Source: Verrucomicrobiaceae bacterium (lineage in GTDB: Bacteria; Verrucomicrobiota; Verrucomicrobiia; Verrucomicrobiales; Verrucomicrobiaceae). From it: a stretch of 64,000 bases of DNA. Position 1 is the stretch's first letter; each line of letters starts with the position of its first letter. The stretch lies in assembly GCA_947466075.1 (NCBI GenBank), contig CANIBP010000001.1, positions 1 to 64,000 of the forward strand. The letters are read 5' to 3'. The notes under the pieces were generated by a model. It ran no database searches, was not told the DNA's origin, and was given only the letters and a program-made list of their open reading frames with translations. Positions 29,830 to 37,199 of the stretch are shown in pieces. The position numbers were made by a program, and so were the translations under genes.

Positions 29830-30519
29830 TCAAACCACCGCACCAAACAACGCGCCCACGCCCGCCGTCAGTCCCATCGCCAGAGCGCCCCAGAACGTGA
29901 CGCGCAGGGCGGACTTCAACACCGGTGAGCCGCCCGCACGAGCTGCCAGCGCCCCCAGCAGCGCGAGAAAGAGCAGCGAACTCAGCGACACCGTCCACCC
30001 CAGCGCGGACGCAGGCACCACCAGGACCAGCAGCAGAGGCAAAGCGGCACCCACAGCAAAGGTGCCTGCCGAGGCAAAGGCCGCCTGCACCGGCTTGGCG
30101 CTCAAGGTATCCGAAATGCCCAGTTCATCGCGTGCATGAGCCGTAAGCGCGTCCTTCGCCATCAACTGCGTCGCCACACGGTCCGCCAGCTCCGCATCAA
30201 GGCCACGGCCCACATAGATCGCTGCCAGTTCGGCATGCTCGTGTTCGCCGTCCTCGGCCAGTTCCTTGCGCTCACGCGCCATGTCGGCCTGTTCGGTGTC
30301 GGATTGAGAACTCACCGACACATACTCACCCGCCGCCATCGACATCGCCCCAGCGACCAATCCCGCAATACCCGCGACCAGCACGTTGCTTTGCCCCGAT
30401 TCCGCCGCCGCCACGCCCACGATCAAACTCGCCGTGGAAACAATGCCGTCATTGGCCCCGAGAACGGCGGCGCGCAGCCAGCCGATGCGATGCGCGCGAT
30501 GATTTTCAGAGTGTCTCAT
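29830..30519 (-). CDS. VIT1/CCC1-family membrane protein (putative Fe/Mn transporter)
   Basis: 229 residues from ATG 30519 (MRHSENHRAHRIGWLRAAVL); the upstream 22 in-frame residues are not family-like. Signature residues: LGANDGIVSTASLIVGVAAA, AGLVAGAMSMAAGEYVSVSS, then a cytosolic Glu-rich stretch (ARERKELAEDGEHEHAELAA), followed by three hydrophobic segments near the C-terminus. VIT1/CCC1 proteins move Fe2+ or Mn2+ out of the cytosol; the acidic loop is the metal-binding domain of this family. It is convergent with chrA (15-base gap). Confidence 0.9.
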   Translation of the reverse strand: MRHSENHRAHRIGWLRAAVLGANDGIVSTASLIVGVAAAESGQSNVLVAGIAGLVAGAMSMAAGEYVSVSSQSDTEQADMARERKELAEDGEHEHAELAAIYVGRGLDAELADRVATQLMAKDALTAHARDELGISDTLSAKPVQAAFASAGTFAVGAALPLLLVLVVPASALGWTVSLSSLLFLALLGALAARAGGSPVLKSALRVTFWGALAMGLTAGVGALFGAVV

Positions 30520-30575
30520 GCCGTCAGTCTCCGGTGCGTCGTCCCTGTGGCAAGCACTCGTTCCTGGTTGGAGCC

Positions 30576-31016
30576 ATGGCCACATTCGATCTCTCAGCGC
30601 CGCAGCGCCAAGATCAGTTCACCGTGGCGAGTGAGTTTCTACCGGTAGCGCACGATTTCCTGCCGGTAGTGCGCGTGGTTCCGCCTGTGGCACGCGATTT
30701 CCTGCCGGTAGCGCTCGTGGTTCCGCCGGTAGCACGCGATTTCCTGCCGGTAGCGCGCGTAGTTCCGCCGGTGGATCGCGATTTCCTGCCGGTAGCACGC
30801 GTGGTTCTGCCAGTGGCACGCGATTTCCTGCCGGTAGCGCGCGTGGTTTCGCCGGTAGAACGCGATTTCCTGCCGGTAGCGCGCGTGGTTCTGCCGGTGG
30901 CACGCGTACATTCAGCGGTAGCGTGCACACAACCGACTGAAAATGAGCCAAAAGCGTGGGAAGCACCGTTTCTGCCCCCGAACCCAAGTCTGGAACTGCT
31001 TGGAATCTTCGCATAA
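30576..31016 (+). CDS. Possible repeat protein with 14-residue repeats (low confidence)
   Basis: The plus-strand frame is open across the 42-bp minisatellite and would encode a 146-residue protein from ATG 30576 with tandem 14-residue units of the type ARDFLPVARVVPPV. Each unit is two 7-residue halves. The minus strand is also open in more than one frame across the same DNA, and no ribosome site is evident, so the open frames may follow from the repeat composition alone. Flanking sequence (MATFDLSAPQRQDQFTVA and a Pro-rich C-terminus) is not recognisable. Treat as hypothetical. Confidence 0.25.
   Translation: MATFDLSAPQRQDQFTVASEFLPVAHDFLPVVRVVPPVARDFLPVALVVPPVARDFLPVARVVPPVDRDFLPVARVVLPVARDFLPVARVVSPVERDFLPVARVVLPVARVHSAVACTQPTENEPKAWEAPFLPPNPSLELLGIFA
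30633..30926. repeat. 42-bp tandem minisatellite made of 21-bp half units
   Basis: About six to seven units of 42 bp, each marked by GATTTCCTGCCGGTAG followed by a related half ending in GTGGTTCCGCCGGTGG. The two 21-bp halves are themselves similar (CCGGTAGC-GCGCG pattern), so the array probably grew from a 21-mer. Divergence is mostly single substitutions and the period is never broken. Since 42 is a multiple of 3, all frames stay in register across the array. It sits between the VIT1-like gene and an unassigned stretch. Confidence 0.85.
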
Positions 31017-31494
31017 CTGTTGGTATGAACCGTCATGAAGGCCAGCATCGCCAGAGGCGTCATCCACTGGGTAGCCGCGTCCGAATGCGGACCGGGCGCG
31101 GCCGGTCCGTACCGTCGCGACCGGGATGAAGGCCGCGCCTGGCTGGCACTCTGCGGGGCCGACTGGCATGTGCTCCTGCCGCTACAATACCCGCGCCGCC
31201 ATGGCGCATGCGCATCCTATACGCGGTTTTTGTCGTCTCCCATTCAACGCGGAATTCAACGTAAGTCATGACGTGAAGCTAAACGCCCGCCACATCGATG
31301 ACCCGCGTCAGCGAAGGCTTGATCCCAGGCGACTTTTCCACTTCCATCAGCGCATGAATTTAAAAGCCACCCTGTTGGGGAACTACTCCCCGCTGCCCCA
31401 TTTCAACCCCGTTATTCCACCGAAAAGTGTGGACAAATCAGATTCGTCCGCAGTTTAATGTGGCTAAACAACGTTCGGGAGAAATTATAAAGAC
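31017..31494. other. 478 bp without a recognisable gene
   Basis: Short open frames exist on both strands but none has a convincing product. The first 180 bases are very GC-rich; the last 150 are much more AT-rich and merge into the upstream region of the lipoprotein gene at 31495. It may hold gene remnants; I cannot name any. Confidence 0.4.
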
Positions 31495-31863
31495 ATGATT
31501 CAACGCCATATTTTGAGAATACTTTTACTTCTCGCTTCGATCATTGCGTTTTCATCCTGCAAGAAGAATGTTCCACCCCCAGATCCAAAGAGTGATCTTT
31601 CCAGCATCGTTTCCGCTGCGAGGGATGGTGTGATCGGCCGCGTGATTAGCGTCCGCACGGAGCCTACAACCACGCCATCGCATTCTGCGGTTATCGAGGC
31701 TCGCCATAAATCGGAGGTCTATCGGTTTTCGGTTTTTTGCAAGGATGGAGTATGGTATTACGACAAGCCGATATCTATGGTTTCGGAGGGAGTTCCGATC
31801 ACAGCTTTTGACATATCCAGAGAGGTCTCCATTATTGTCTATAAGTTTAAGTTCAAGCGATAA
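31495..31863 (+). CDS. Small hypothetical lipoprotein, 122 aa
   Basis: The N-terminus MIQRHILRILLLLASIIAFS ends in a lipobox-like SSC, so the mature protein would be lipidated at the cysteine near residue 22, followed by KKNVPPPDPKSD. The body is mainly beta (VYRFSVFCKDGVWYYDKPIS, VSIIVYKFKFKR). It is markedly more AT-rich than neighbouring genes, which hints at acquisition. No family recognised. It lies downstream of the gene-free stretch and 139 bases before the next small gene. Confidence 0.6.
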   Translation: MIQRHILRILLLLASIIAFSSCKKNVPPPDPKSDLSSIVSAARDGVIGRVISVRTEPTTTPSHSAVIEARHKSEVYRFSVFCKDGVWYYDKPISMVSEGVPITAFDISREVSIIVYKFKFKR

Positions 31864-32002
31864 GGTTCCTGAGACACGCTACGGATTCGGTCTGTTTCAG
31901 ACCGGTTCCCCCTTGATCCACTAAGAACAGCGCCACTGGAGAATAAATCCAGACAGCAATTACCGGCATCCGGCGCAGCACAACTTTCGCTAATTCTACA
32001 AT

Positions 32003-32341
32003 ATGAGTGAACATGGTCTTAATGTTTGGTGTTCGGATGAAATTTCTGATGAGCTAGAGACGCTTCTTGTTGCTCATGGCGTCACTTACAAGCGCGGAAG
32101 TCTTACGCAATTCAGCGACCAAGCCGAACAAGCGACGCTTCTCACTATCACCTATCTCATGGCGCGACAACTCTCCTCAGTGCTCATCGCCTACTTTAAA
32201 GACCGCAAGCGCTGTGTTACTTTTATGAAACCGGATGGAACGAAGCTCACGGCTGAGAATTACACCGCAGACGAGGTTGAGAGATTCCTCCGTGAGTCGC
32301 GTGACCTTTACCTCGAAGATGAAAAGAACTACCCAGATTGA
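32003..32341 (+). CDS. Small hypothetical protein, possibly EACC1-like
   Basis: 112 residues, cytoplasmic, starting MSEHGLNVWCSDEISDELET. Pattern: a short N-terminal strand, a central hydrophobic helical region (TLLTITYLMARQLSSVLIAY), a strand RCVTFMKPDGTKLTAEN, and a C-terminal helix ADEVERFLRESRDL. This order resembles effector-associated constant component 1 (EACC1), small accessory proteins found with conflict-system effectors, but the match is by eye and weak. It is followed 28 bases later by a glycine-rich membrane peptide gene, which could be its partner. Confidence 0.55.
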   Translation: MSEHGLNVWCSDEISDELETLLVAHGVTYKRGSLTQFSDQAEQATLLTITYLMARQLSSVLIAYFKDRKRCVTFMKPDGTKLTAENYTADEVERFLRESRDLYLEDEKNYPD

Positions 32342-32369
32342 GGATTGGGAATCGCCAATTTTTACAGTT

Positions 32370-32621
32370 ATGAAACAGGACGAGATTATTGGAGCCGCTA
32401 GCGGCGGTATTATTGGATCAGCAGCCGGACTTGGGGGCGCGGCAGCGGCAGTTTCCGCCGCTGGCACAGCCGGATTATCTGCCGCCGGATTCACTAGCGG
32501 CCTCGCGGCGCTTGGCGCTGGCAGTATGTATGCAGGTGCCATAGTCGCCACCGGAGGCGTCGCCGCGCTCGCCATTGGCGGCACTATGCTCGGCGTATGG
32601 GTCGCGCGGAAGATGCGATGA
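32370..32621 (+). CDS. Glycine/alanine-rich small membrane protein (glycine-zipper type)
   Basis: 83 residues from ATG 32370 (MKQDEIIGAASGGIIGSAAG). Nearly the whole chain is Gly/Ala/Ser in GxxxG-type spacing (GGIIGSAAGLGGAAAA, GLAALGAGSMYAGAIVATGG, ALAIGGTMLGVWVARKMR), giving two or three hydrophobic helices and a basic C-terminal end. Such glycine-zipper proteins include membrane anchors, holin-like proteins and pore-forming peptides. An upstream in-frame extension to 32235 overlaps the previous gene and is unlikely. The link to the gene at 32003 is inferred from spacing. Confidence 0.55.
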   Translation: MKQDEIIGAASGGIIGSAAGLGGAAAAVSAAGTAGLSAAGFTSGLAALGAGSMYAGAIVATGGVAALAIGGTMLGVWVARKMR

Positions 32622-32922
32622 ACACGAAAGGGCCGTGACTCGATTCGTGACAGAACAGACATGGGTCCTTCTCAGATCTTGAAGAGCGCCAGCAACTGGG
32701 TTCAGCATTAAAGGCATGGCCGAATGACCTGAGATCTGCCGCAGCGGCATGCAGGCGTGTTTTTGCAGGTGTTGCTGAAGATGCAAGAGCGGGGACTTGC
32801 CAAACCACTTGTTCACGGTGGGCGTTGGGCTGAAAAATCCCCCGCCCCGCCAGCGCCGCGTGAAGGCGGTGACAGACTTCAACAAGGCGCAGCACGCGTT
32901 GAAGCGTGCGGTGGGGAAGTGA
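32622..32922. other. 301 bp without a recognisable gene
   Basis: Minus-strand frames run across this stretch but their products are low-complexity Arg/Ser/Pro/His-rich translations and have no family I recognise. It may contain a decayed gene; no repeat or hairpin stands out. Confidence 0.35.
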
Positions 32923-33204
32923 TCAATACACCGGTCCTTTGACCGCCCAGCGCTTGAGCACGAAGCCGGGGCCTTTTTCGCGCCATTTGGCGACGTGCGG
33001 TGTCGTGTAGTGCAGATCAAAGGCGGCTTGATCGACGTAGCTTTCGCTGAGGGCGAAGAGATTCGACTCAGTGTTGTCGCGGCTGACTTCAAAACGCAGG
33101 CAGCCGGGTTCCAGACGCGAGGCGGCGGCGTTGGCGAGGATGACGGCGAGGAATTCGTCGATCTGCTGCGGATCGATCTCAAGGATGACAATGACGTTGA
33201 CCAT
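32923..33204 (-). CDS. Antibiotic biosynthesis monooxygenase (ABM)/YgiN-like protein
   Basis: 93 residues from ATG 33204 (MVNVIVILEIDPQQIDEFLA). The dimeric ferredoxin-like ABM fold is recognisable: first strand VNVIVILEI, helix DEFLAVILANAAASRLEPGC, strand RFEVSRDN, FALSESYVDQAAFDLHYTTP, then HVAKWREKGPGF. Family members are small quinol monooxygenases (YgiN) or haem/aromatic-degrading enzymes; substrates vary widely. A longer start at 33237 is possible but adds a non-conserved stretch. It is divergently transcribed from the leucine-rich-repeat gene. Confidence 0.82.
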   Translation of the reverse strand: MVNVIVILEIDPQQIDEFLAVILANAAASRLEPGCLRFEVSRDNTESNLFALSESYVDQAAFDLHYTTPHVAKWREKGPGFVLKRWAVKGPVY

Positions 33205-33281
33205 GAGCGCAAGAGAGAGTCGATTTTTGCTGAACATGCAACCTGCGTTCTGCGTATGATGGCAGTAGCATTATCATAGCC

Positions 33282-34436
33282 ATGAAATTCCGTCTTGCCC
33301 TTCCCGCGCTGTTTGCCCTCAGCCTCCATGCCCAGGATGCCAAGCCTGCGGCGGCTCCTGCGAAGCCCGCCACACCGCCACCGGCACCTGCTGCGACGCT
33401 CAAGCCGGAGGTCAAGCCTGCTCCAGCGGCTGCGGCCAAGGTGGAAGTGAAACCGGTTGCTCCACCCGCCACGCCTCCAGCGCCCGCAAAGCCTGCCACG
33501 CCCGCTGCGAAACCCGCCACGACTCCTACGCCTGCTGCCGCTGCCAAACCGGCCGTGCCCGTTCCTGCACCTGTGGCTGCGAAACCGGCCACACCTCCTG
33601 CCAAGCCTGCGACTCCGACACCGAAGCCTGCCACACCCGCTCCCGCTGTTGCCGCCAAGCCGCCGCCACCGAAGCCGGTCGCGGTTTTCTCTGACAAGGC
33701 GCTCGAAGCGGCGGTGCGGAAGCAGGTGTTCGCGAAACGTGACAACCAGGAGGTGCTGACGGCGGAGGATGTGGCGACGGTTTCGATCATCGAAGGCAAG
33801 AAGGCGGGCATCAAGGATCTCAGCGGTCTCGAAAAATGCACTGCGCTGGCGTCGCTAACGCTGCCGGAGAACCAGATCACGAACCTGGCACCGATCAAAG
33901 GGCTGGAGCGTTTGCAGTTCCTTGATGTGTCGAACAATCAGATCAGCGACATCGCACCGCTGGCGGCGTGCAAGGCACTGCAATACGTCGAACTCACCGG
34001 AAACAAGGTGACGGATGTCTCCGCACTCAGCGGCATCCCGGCGCTTACATCGCTCTATCTGGCGAACAACCAGATCAAGGACGCGACGCCATTGTTCAAA
34101 CTGCCGAAGGTGTGGACGCTGTATCTCGAAGGCAATCAAGTGACGAACATCGCTGGTATCGGCGGCATGAAGTGGCTGTCCATGCTTTCGCTCAAGGGCA
34201 ACGGCGTGACGGACATTTCGCCACTGGAGCCGCTGACAGAGCTGCAGTTTTTGTTTTTGGAGAACAACCAGATCACCGACCTCACGCCGCTGCACCGCAT
34301 GTGGAAGAAGGACAACGACGGCGCGCGTGAATGGGCACCGTATTGCCAGATCTTCATCGACGGCAATGCCATCGACGATGCCTCGAAGAAACTGGTGGAT
34401 GAGATGAAAAAGGCCGGGGCGCGCATCACACCGTGA
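33282..34436 (+). CDS. Secreted leucine-rich repeat protein with long Pro/Ala/Lys linker
   Basis: 384 residues. Signal peptide MKFRLALPALFALSLHA; residues ~20-135 are a low-complexity Ala/Pro/Lys/Thr region (KPATPPP, KPAVPVPAPVAAKPATPP), likely an extended wall- or periplasm-spanning stalk. From ~155 to ~345 come about eight 22-residue internalin-type LRRs (LTLPENQITNLAPIKGLERL, LDVSNNQISDIAPLAACKAL, LYLEGNQVTNIAGIGGMKWL). LRRs of this class mediate protein-protein binding. The downstream boundary is the RAYT/REP block, whose left 20-bp direct repeat starts 12 bases after the stop. Confidence 0.88.
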   Translation: MKFRLALPALFALSLHAQDAKPAAAPAKPATPPPAPAATLKPEVKPAPAAAAKVEVKPVAPPATPPAPAKPATPAAKPATTPTPAAAAKPAVPVPAPVAAKPATPPAKPATPTPKPATPAPAVAAKPPPPKPVAVFSDKALEAAVRKQVFAKRDNQEVLTAEDVATVSIIEGKKAGIKDLSGLEKCTALASLTLPENQITNLAPIKGLERLQFLDVSNNQISDIAPLAACKALQYVELTGNKVTDVSALSGIPALTSLYLANNQIKDATPLFKLPKVWTLYLEGNQVTNIAGIGGMKWLSMLSLKGNGVTDISPLEPLTELQFLFLENNQITDLTPLHRMWKKDNDGAREWAPYCQIFIDGNAIDDASKKLVDEMKKAGARITP

Positions 34437-34447
34437 AAGTGGGCGCG

Positions 34448-34467
34448 CAAAATTCTTGCCGCTGAGG
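34448..34467. repeat. 20-bp direct repeat, left copy, bounding the RAYT/REP block
   Basis: The sequence CAAAATTCTTGCCGCTGAGG occurs here and again, identical, at 35659-35678. The two copies bracket the four palindromic repeats and the transposase gene (about 1.2 kb). Confidence 0.75.
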
Positions 34468-34499
34468 CCGCAACTCACAGGCTGGAATGGCGGGCTTTA

Positions 34500-34612
34500 G
34501 ACTGCGGTTGCGCAGTGAGGAACGAACGCAGCCACCGCTTTCCGCAGGCCGACTGATTCTCGCAAGACGCACAACCCCTCGAAAGCGGCAGCTACCGCAG
34601 CCGCACTCCAAA
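34500..34612. repeat. RAYT-associated palindromic repeat, copy 1
   Basis: An imperfect palindrome of ~113 bp beginning ACTGCGGTTGCGCAGTGAGG and ending GCAGCTACCGCAGCCGCACT-CC. The outer arms (AGTGCGGTTGCG-like / CGCAGCCGCACT) and inner arms (CCGCTTTCCG-like / CGAAAGCGG) are reverse complements. It is close to copy 2, which follows 26 bases later, and to copies 3 and 4 downstream of the transposase gene. Confidence 0.85.
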
Positions 34613-34637
34613 GATGCTCGCATCAATGGCAGATATC

Positions 34638-34755
34638 TTTTGGACTGCGGTTGCGCAGTGAGGGACGAACGTAGCTACCGCTTTGCGCAGGCTGGGTGAT
34701 TCTCGCAAGACGCACAGCCCCTCGAAAGCGGCAGCTACCGCAGCCGCACTCCAAA
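34638..34755. repeat. RAYT-associated palindromic repeat, copy 2
   Basis: Same structure as copy 1, differing by scattered substitutions (e.g. GTAGCTACCGCTTTGCGCAG). It ends about 40 bases before the transposase start, so the gene's promoter must lie in or between the repeats. Confidence 0.85.
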
Positions 34756-34795
34756 TGCCTTGCATCATGCCTTGCTCCAGCAAATCATTGGCACC

Positions 34796-35353
34796 ATGCC
34801 CAAGACCATCATCGCATGGCCGCACGCCCCGCCGCATCGTCTCACCGTCGGCGGCACTTACTTTGTCACGGCAGGCACCTATCAGAAGGCCCATCACTTC
34901 CGTGGTCGTGAGAGGCTGGAAGTCGTCCAGCGCGGTCTGTTGAAGACGCTGCAAGACGGTGGCTGGCAGCTCGAAGCCTGGGCGGTTTTTTCCAATCACT
35001 ACCACTTCGTCGCCAGCGCCAGTGCTCCCGCAAACCTCGGCACGCTGCTCAAAACCTTCCACTCCAAGCTCGCCCTATGGATCAATCGCTTGGATGCCAC
35101 ACCCGGCCGCAAGGTCTGGCATAACTTCCGCGAAACACTCCTCACCTACGACGAAAGTTACTTCGCCCGACTCAACTACACGCACCACAACGCCGTGAAG
35201 CACGGCCTCGTCCCAGTCGCCCGCGACTATCCCTGGTGCTCCGCCCGCTGGTTCGAAGAAATGGCCGATCAAGCCCGCGTCAAAACCATCTACGGCTTTA
35301 AATACGACCAGGTGAAAGTCGAAGACGACTACCCCATCGCCCCCGACTGGTGA
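34796..35353 (+). CDS. REP-associated tyrosine transposase (RAYT, IS200-like Y1)
   Basis: 185 residues from ATG 34796 (MPKTIIAWPHAPPHRL); an upstream ATG at 34760 is possible. Y1 transposase motifs: the N-terminal strand RLTVGGTYFVTAGTY, the HUH motif SNH68-Y-H70FVAS, the helix TLLKTFHSKLALWINRLD, KVWHNFRE, and the catalytic tyrosine in NY128-THHNAVKHGLV, followed by PWCSARWF. The length and the YxHxNxVKxGLV ending mark the RAYT branch of the IS200/IS605 superfamily, single-strand endonucleases that act on REP hairpins. Two palindromic repeats lie on each side. The catalytic residues look intact. Confidence 0.93.
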   Translation: MPKTIIAWPHAPPHRLTVGGTYFVTAGTYQKAHHFRGRERLEVVQRGLLKTLQDGGWQLEAWAVFSNHYHFVASASAPANLGTLLKTFHSKLALWINRLDATPGRKVWHNFRETLLTYDESYFARLNYTHHNAVKHGLVPVARDYPWCSARWFEEMADQARVKTIYGFKYDQVKVEDDYPIAPDW

Positions 35354-35360
35354 AGCGCTT

Positions 35361-35474
35361 CTGGACTGCGGTTGCGGAACTCCAGAGGAGTGCAGCTACC
35401 GCTTTTCGCAGGCCGGGTAGTTCACGCACACCACGAGACACTCGAAAGCGGCAGCTAGCGCAGCCGCACTCCAA
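35361..35474. repeat. RAYT-associated palindromic repeat, copy 3
   Basis: Begins CTGGACTGCGGTTGCGG eight bases after the transposase stop and ends CGCAGCCGCACTCCAAAG. It differs from the others by an AACTCCAGAGGAGTGC substitution in the left arm, itself a small palindrome (ACTCC-AGA-GGAGT). Confidence 0.85.
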
Positions 35475-35500
35475 AGATGCTCGCATTATTGCAGAAACCC

Positions 35501-35615
35501 TTTGGAGTGCGGTTGCGCAGTGAGGAACGAACGCAGCTACCGCTTTCCGCAGGCCGGGTAGTTCACGCACACCACTAGACGCTCGAAAGCGGCAGCTAGC
35601 GCAGCCGCACTCCAA
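35501..35615. repeat. RAYT-associated palindromic repeat, copy 4
   Basis: TTTGGAGTGCGGTTGCGCAG at the left end and GCGCAGCCGCACTCCAAATG at the right end are near-perfect reverse complements, making this the most symmetric of the four copies. It shares the GTAGTTCACGCACACCAC centre with copy 3. Confidence 0.85.
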
Positions 35616-35658
35616 ATGCGCGGCGAACTGCGGCATCACCGTGGGCTGAATAGTTGGC

Positions 35659-35678
35659 CAAAATTCTTGCCGCTGAGG
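35659..35678. repeat. 20-bp direct repeat, right copy, bounding the RAYT/REP block
   Basis: Identical to 34448-34467 (CAAAATTCTTGCCGCTGAGG). It lies 23 bases before the ATG of the next gene. Confidence 0.75.
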
Positions 35679-35701
35679 GCAGGCACGGCTTAGCATGGGG
35701 C

Positions 35702-36652
35702 ATGAATGCATTTTTTCGTCTCCTTGCCCTCGGCCTGCTGTTTTCCATCGCGCACGCCGCCAGTCCGCCGCGTGAGTGGACTTCCAGCGATGGTAAATCC
35801 AAGTTTCAGGGCGATCTCATTGAGTTCACTGACAAGGAGGTCAAAATCCGCCACCGGAGCAACTTCAATCAGTATCGTTTGCCGCTGGACCGGCTCTCGA
35901 AGGAAGATCAGGACTACATCCGTGGCCTGCTGCGTGAGAAACGCCGTGATGCGGGGCTGAAAGAGGGTGTTTATGCGGAGAAGGTGACGGGGCAGTTGGT
36001 GAAGGGTGTCTCGAAGCAGGGGCTGAACTACCAGCTTTGGGGCAATCCCAAGCTCGATGGAACGAAGCGTTATCCCATCGTCATCTGGCTGCACGGCTCA
36101 GGCCAGAGCGGCACTGACAATGAATCGCAGATCGGTGGTGCGCCCAAAATCTGGACCAGCGAGGACAATCAAGCCGAGAGCCCGTGCTTTCTGCTTGCAC
36201 CGCAGTGTCCGTCTGCCGACATCGGCTGGAAGAACCAGGTGGCGGACAACCTGCTCGCGCTGATCGCCGATCTTACGGAGCATCTGCCGATTGATGAGAG
36301 CCGACTTTACCTCACCGGCTCGTCGATGGGCGGCTTTGGCACCTTCAGCATCGCCGCGAAGTATCCGCAGGTGTTTGCGGCGTGTGTGCCGCTGTGTGGC
36401 GGTGGTGATGTCAAAAGCGCGGAGATTTTGAAGCAGACGCCGTTCTGGGTCTTCCATGGCGACAAAGATGACATGGTGCCCGTCGAGCGCTCGCGGGCGA
36501 TTGTGGAGGCGGTGAAGCAGGCGGGAGGCGAACTCATGAAGTACACCGAACTCGCTGGCGCGGGCCACGGCATCACGGGTCTTGTTTATCCACGGACGGA
36601 TCTGCATGAGTGGCTGTTCCAGCAGAAGAAACCCAACCCAGCTGCCAAGTAA
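35702..36652 (+). CDS. Secreted esterase with N-terminal SHD1-like domain
   Basis: 316 residues from ATG 35702, which starts signal peptide MNAFFRLLALGLLFSIAHA. Residues ~22-75 (REWTSSDGKSKFQGDLIEFT, VKIRHRSNFNQYRLPLDRLS, EDQDYIRGLL) match the SHD1-like beta module common at the N-terminus of PVC secreted proteins. The hydrolase domain has IVIWLHGSGQSGTDNES, nucleophile GSS208MGGFG, HGDKDDMVPVERS and GAGHGITG, giving the Ser-Asp-His triad. It resembles phospholipase/carboxylesterases and the protein encoded at 3845. The stop TAA shares its last A with the ATG of the fur-like gene. Confidence 0.87.
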   Translation: MNAFFRLLALGLLFSIAHAASPPREWTSSDGKSKFQGDLIEFTDKEVKIRHRSNFNQYRLPLDRLSKEDQDYIRGLLREKRRDAGLKEGVYAEKVTGQLVKGVSKQGLNYQLWGNPKLDGTKRYPIVIWLHGSGQSGTDNESQIGGAPKIWTSEDNQAESPCFLLAPQCPSADIGWKNQVADNLLALIADLTEHLPIDESRLYLTGSSMGGFGTFSIAAKYPQVFAACVPLCGGGDVKSAEILKQTPFWVFHGDKDDMVPVERSRAIVEAVKQAGGELMKYTELAGAGHGITGLVYPRTDLHEWLFQQKKPNPAAK

Positions 36653-37128
36653 TGCTGCACCATCATCATTCCGCCACCTGTCAGCATCATGATGAGGATT
36701 CAGCGCGTGATCTGGCGGCCACGATGCTGGATCGAGCACGGGCAGCAGGTTTGCGGCGCACCAAGGCGCTGGAAAACATCCTTTCGATTCTGGTTCATTC
36801 CCATCAGCCGCTGTCGCTGGCGGACATCGCTGAATCTCCCGATCTCACGAGCGGAGCTGACAAGGCCACGGTTTATCGCGTGCTGGTGAAGCTGGAGGAA
36901 CTGGGTTTCATCCGGCGGCTGGGCCTGCATGACCGCAGTGCGTATTACACCATTCTCCAGGCCGGCCATCATGACGACTACCTCATCTGCACGCAGTGCG
37001 GACGTATTCAACGGCTGGACATCGCGTGCCCGGTGGAGGCCTTGGAGAAGCAGATCGAGAAGCAATCCGGTTTCCGCAAGCTCTACCATGAACTAGAATT
37101 CTACGGGCTGTGTCCGAAATGCGCATGA
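36652..37128 (+). CDS. Fur-family metal-dependent regulator (Zur/PerR/Fur type)
   Basis: 158 residues starting at the ATG inside TAATG. The N-terminus is His-rich (MLHHHHSATCQHHDEDSARD), an extra metal-binding tail. Winged helix at ~25-95: LRRTKALENILSILVHSHQP, ADKATVYRVLVKLEELGFIR. The dimerisation domain has HHDDYLICTQCGRIQRLD (metal-ligand His pair and CxxC) and the closing FYGLCPKC (second CxxC), the structural zinc site. It would repress genes when loaded with Fe, Zn or Mn; the spacing and His-rich tail favour a zinc or nickel sensor, but this is not settled. It is translationally coupled to an esterase and distant from feoAB. Confidence 0.88.
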   Translation: MLHHHHSATCQHHDEDSARDLAATMLDRARAAGLRRTKALENILSILVHSHQPLSLADIAESPDLTSGADKATVYRVLVKLEELGFIRRLGLHDRSAYYTILQAGHHDDYLICTQCGRIQRLDIACPVEALEKQIEKQSGFRKLYHELEFYGLCPKCA

Positions 37129-37144
37129 GGAGACAGCGCAAAAA

Positions 37145-37173
37145 AATCCCGCATCGGAGTGCGATGCGGGATT
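37145..37173 (-). terminator. Rho-independent terminator for the gene at 37200-38924
   Basis: A perfect 11-bp GC-rich stem (ATCCCGCATCG / CGATGCGGGAT) with a 5-base loop. On the minus strand it is followed by a run of T (AAAAAA on the plus strand just before it), the classical layout for the minus-strand gene. It may also stop transcription of the Fur gene, but there is no T-run on that side. Confidence 0.8.
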
Positions 37174-37199
37174 GCGAAATTAGCTAAACTCCTCCCTGA

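Noticed and set aside
30614..31063. Minus-strand repeat protein with RATGRKS-type repeats
   Set aside because: Basic low-complexity translation of the minisatellite; no start signal and equally open frames on the other strand.
31250..31370. Minus-strand stretch ending KPSLTRVIDVAGV that recalls a LacI-type HTH
   Set aside because: Only about 26 residues open before a stop, no helix-turn-helix continuation; too little to call a remnant.
32475..33329. 284-residue minus-strand ORF
   Set aside because: Overlaps the ABM protein in another frame and the Gly-rich gene; Ser/Pro/Arg-rich composition of a shadow.
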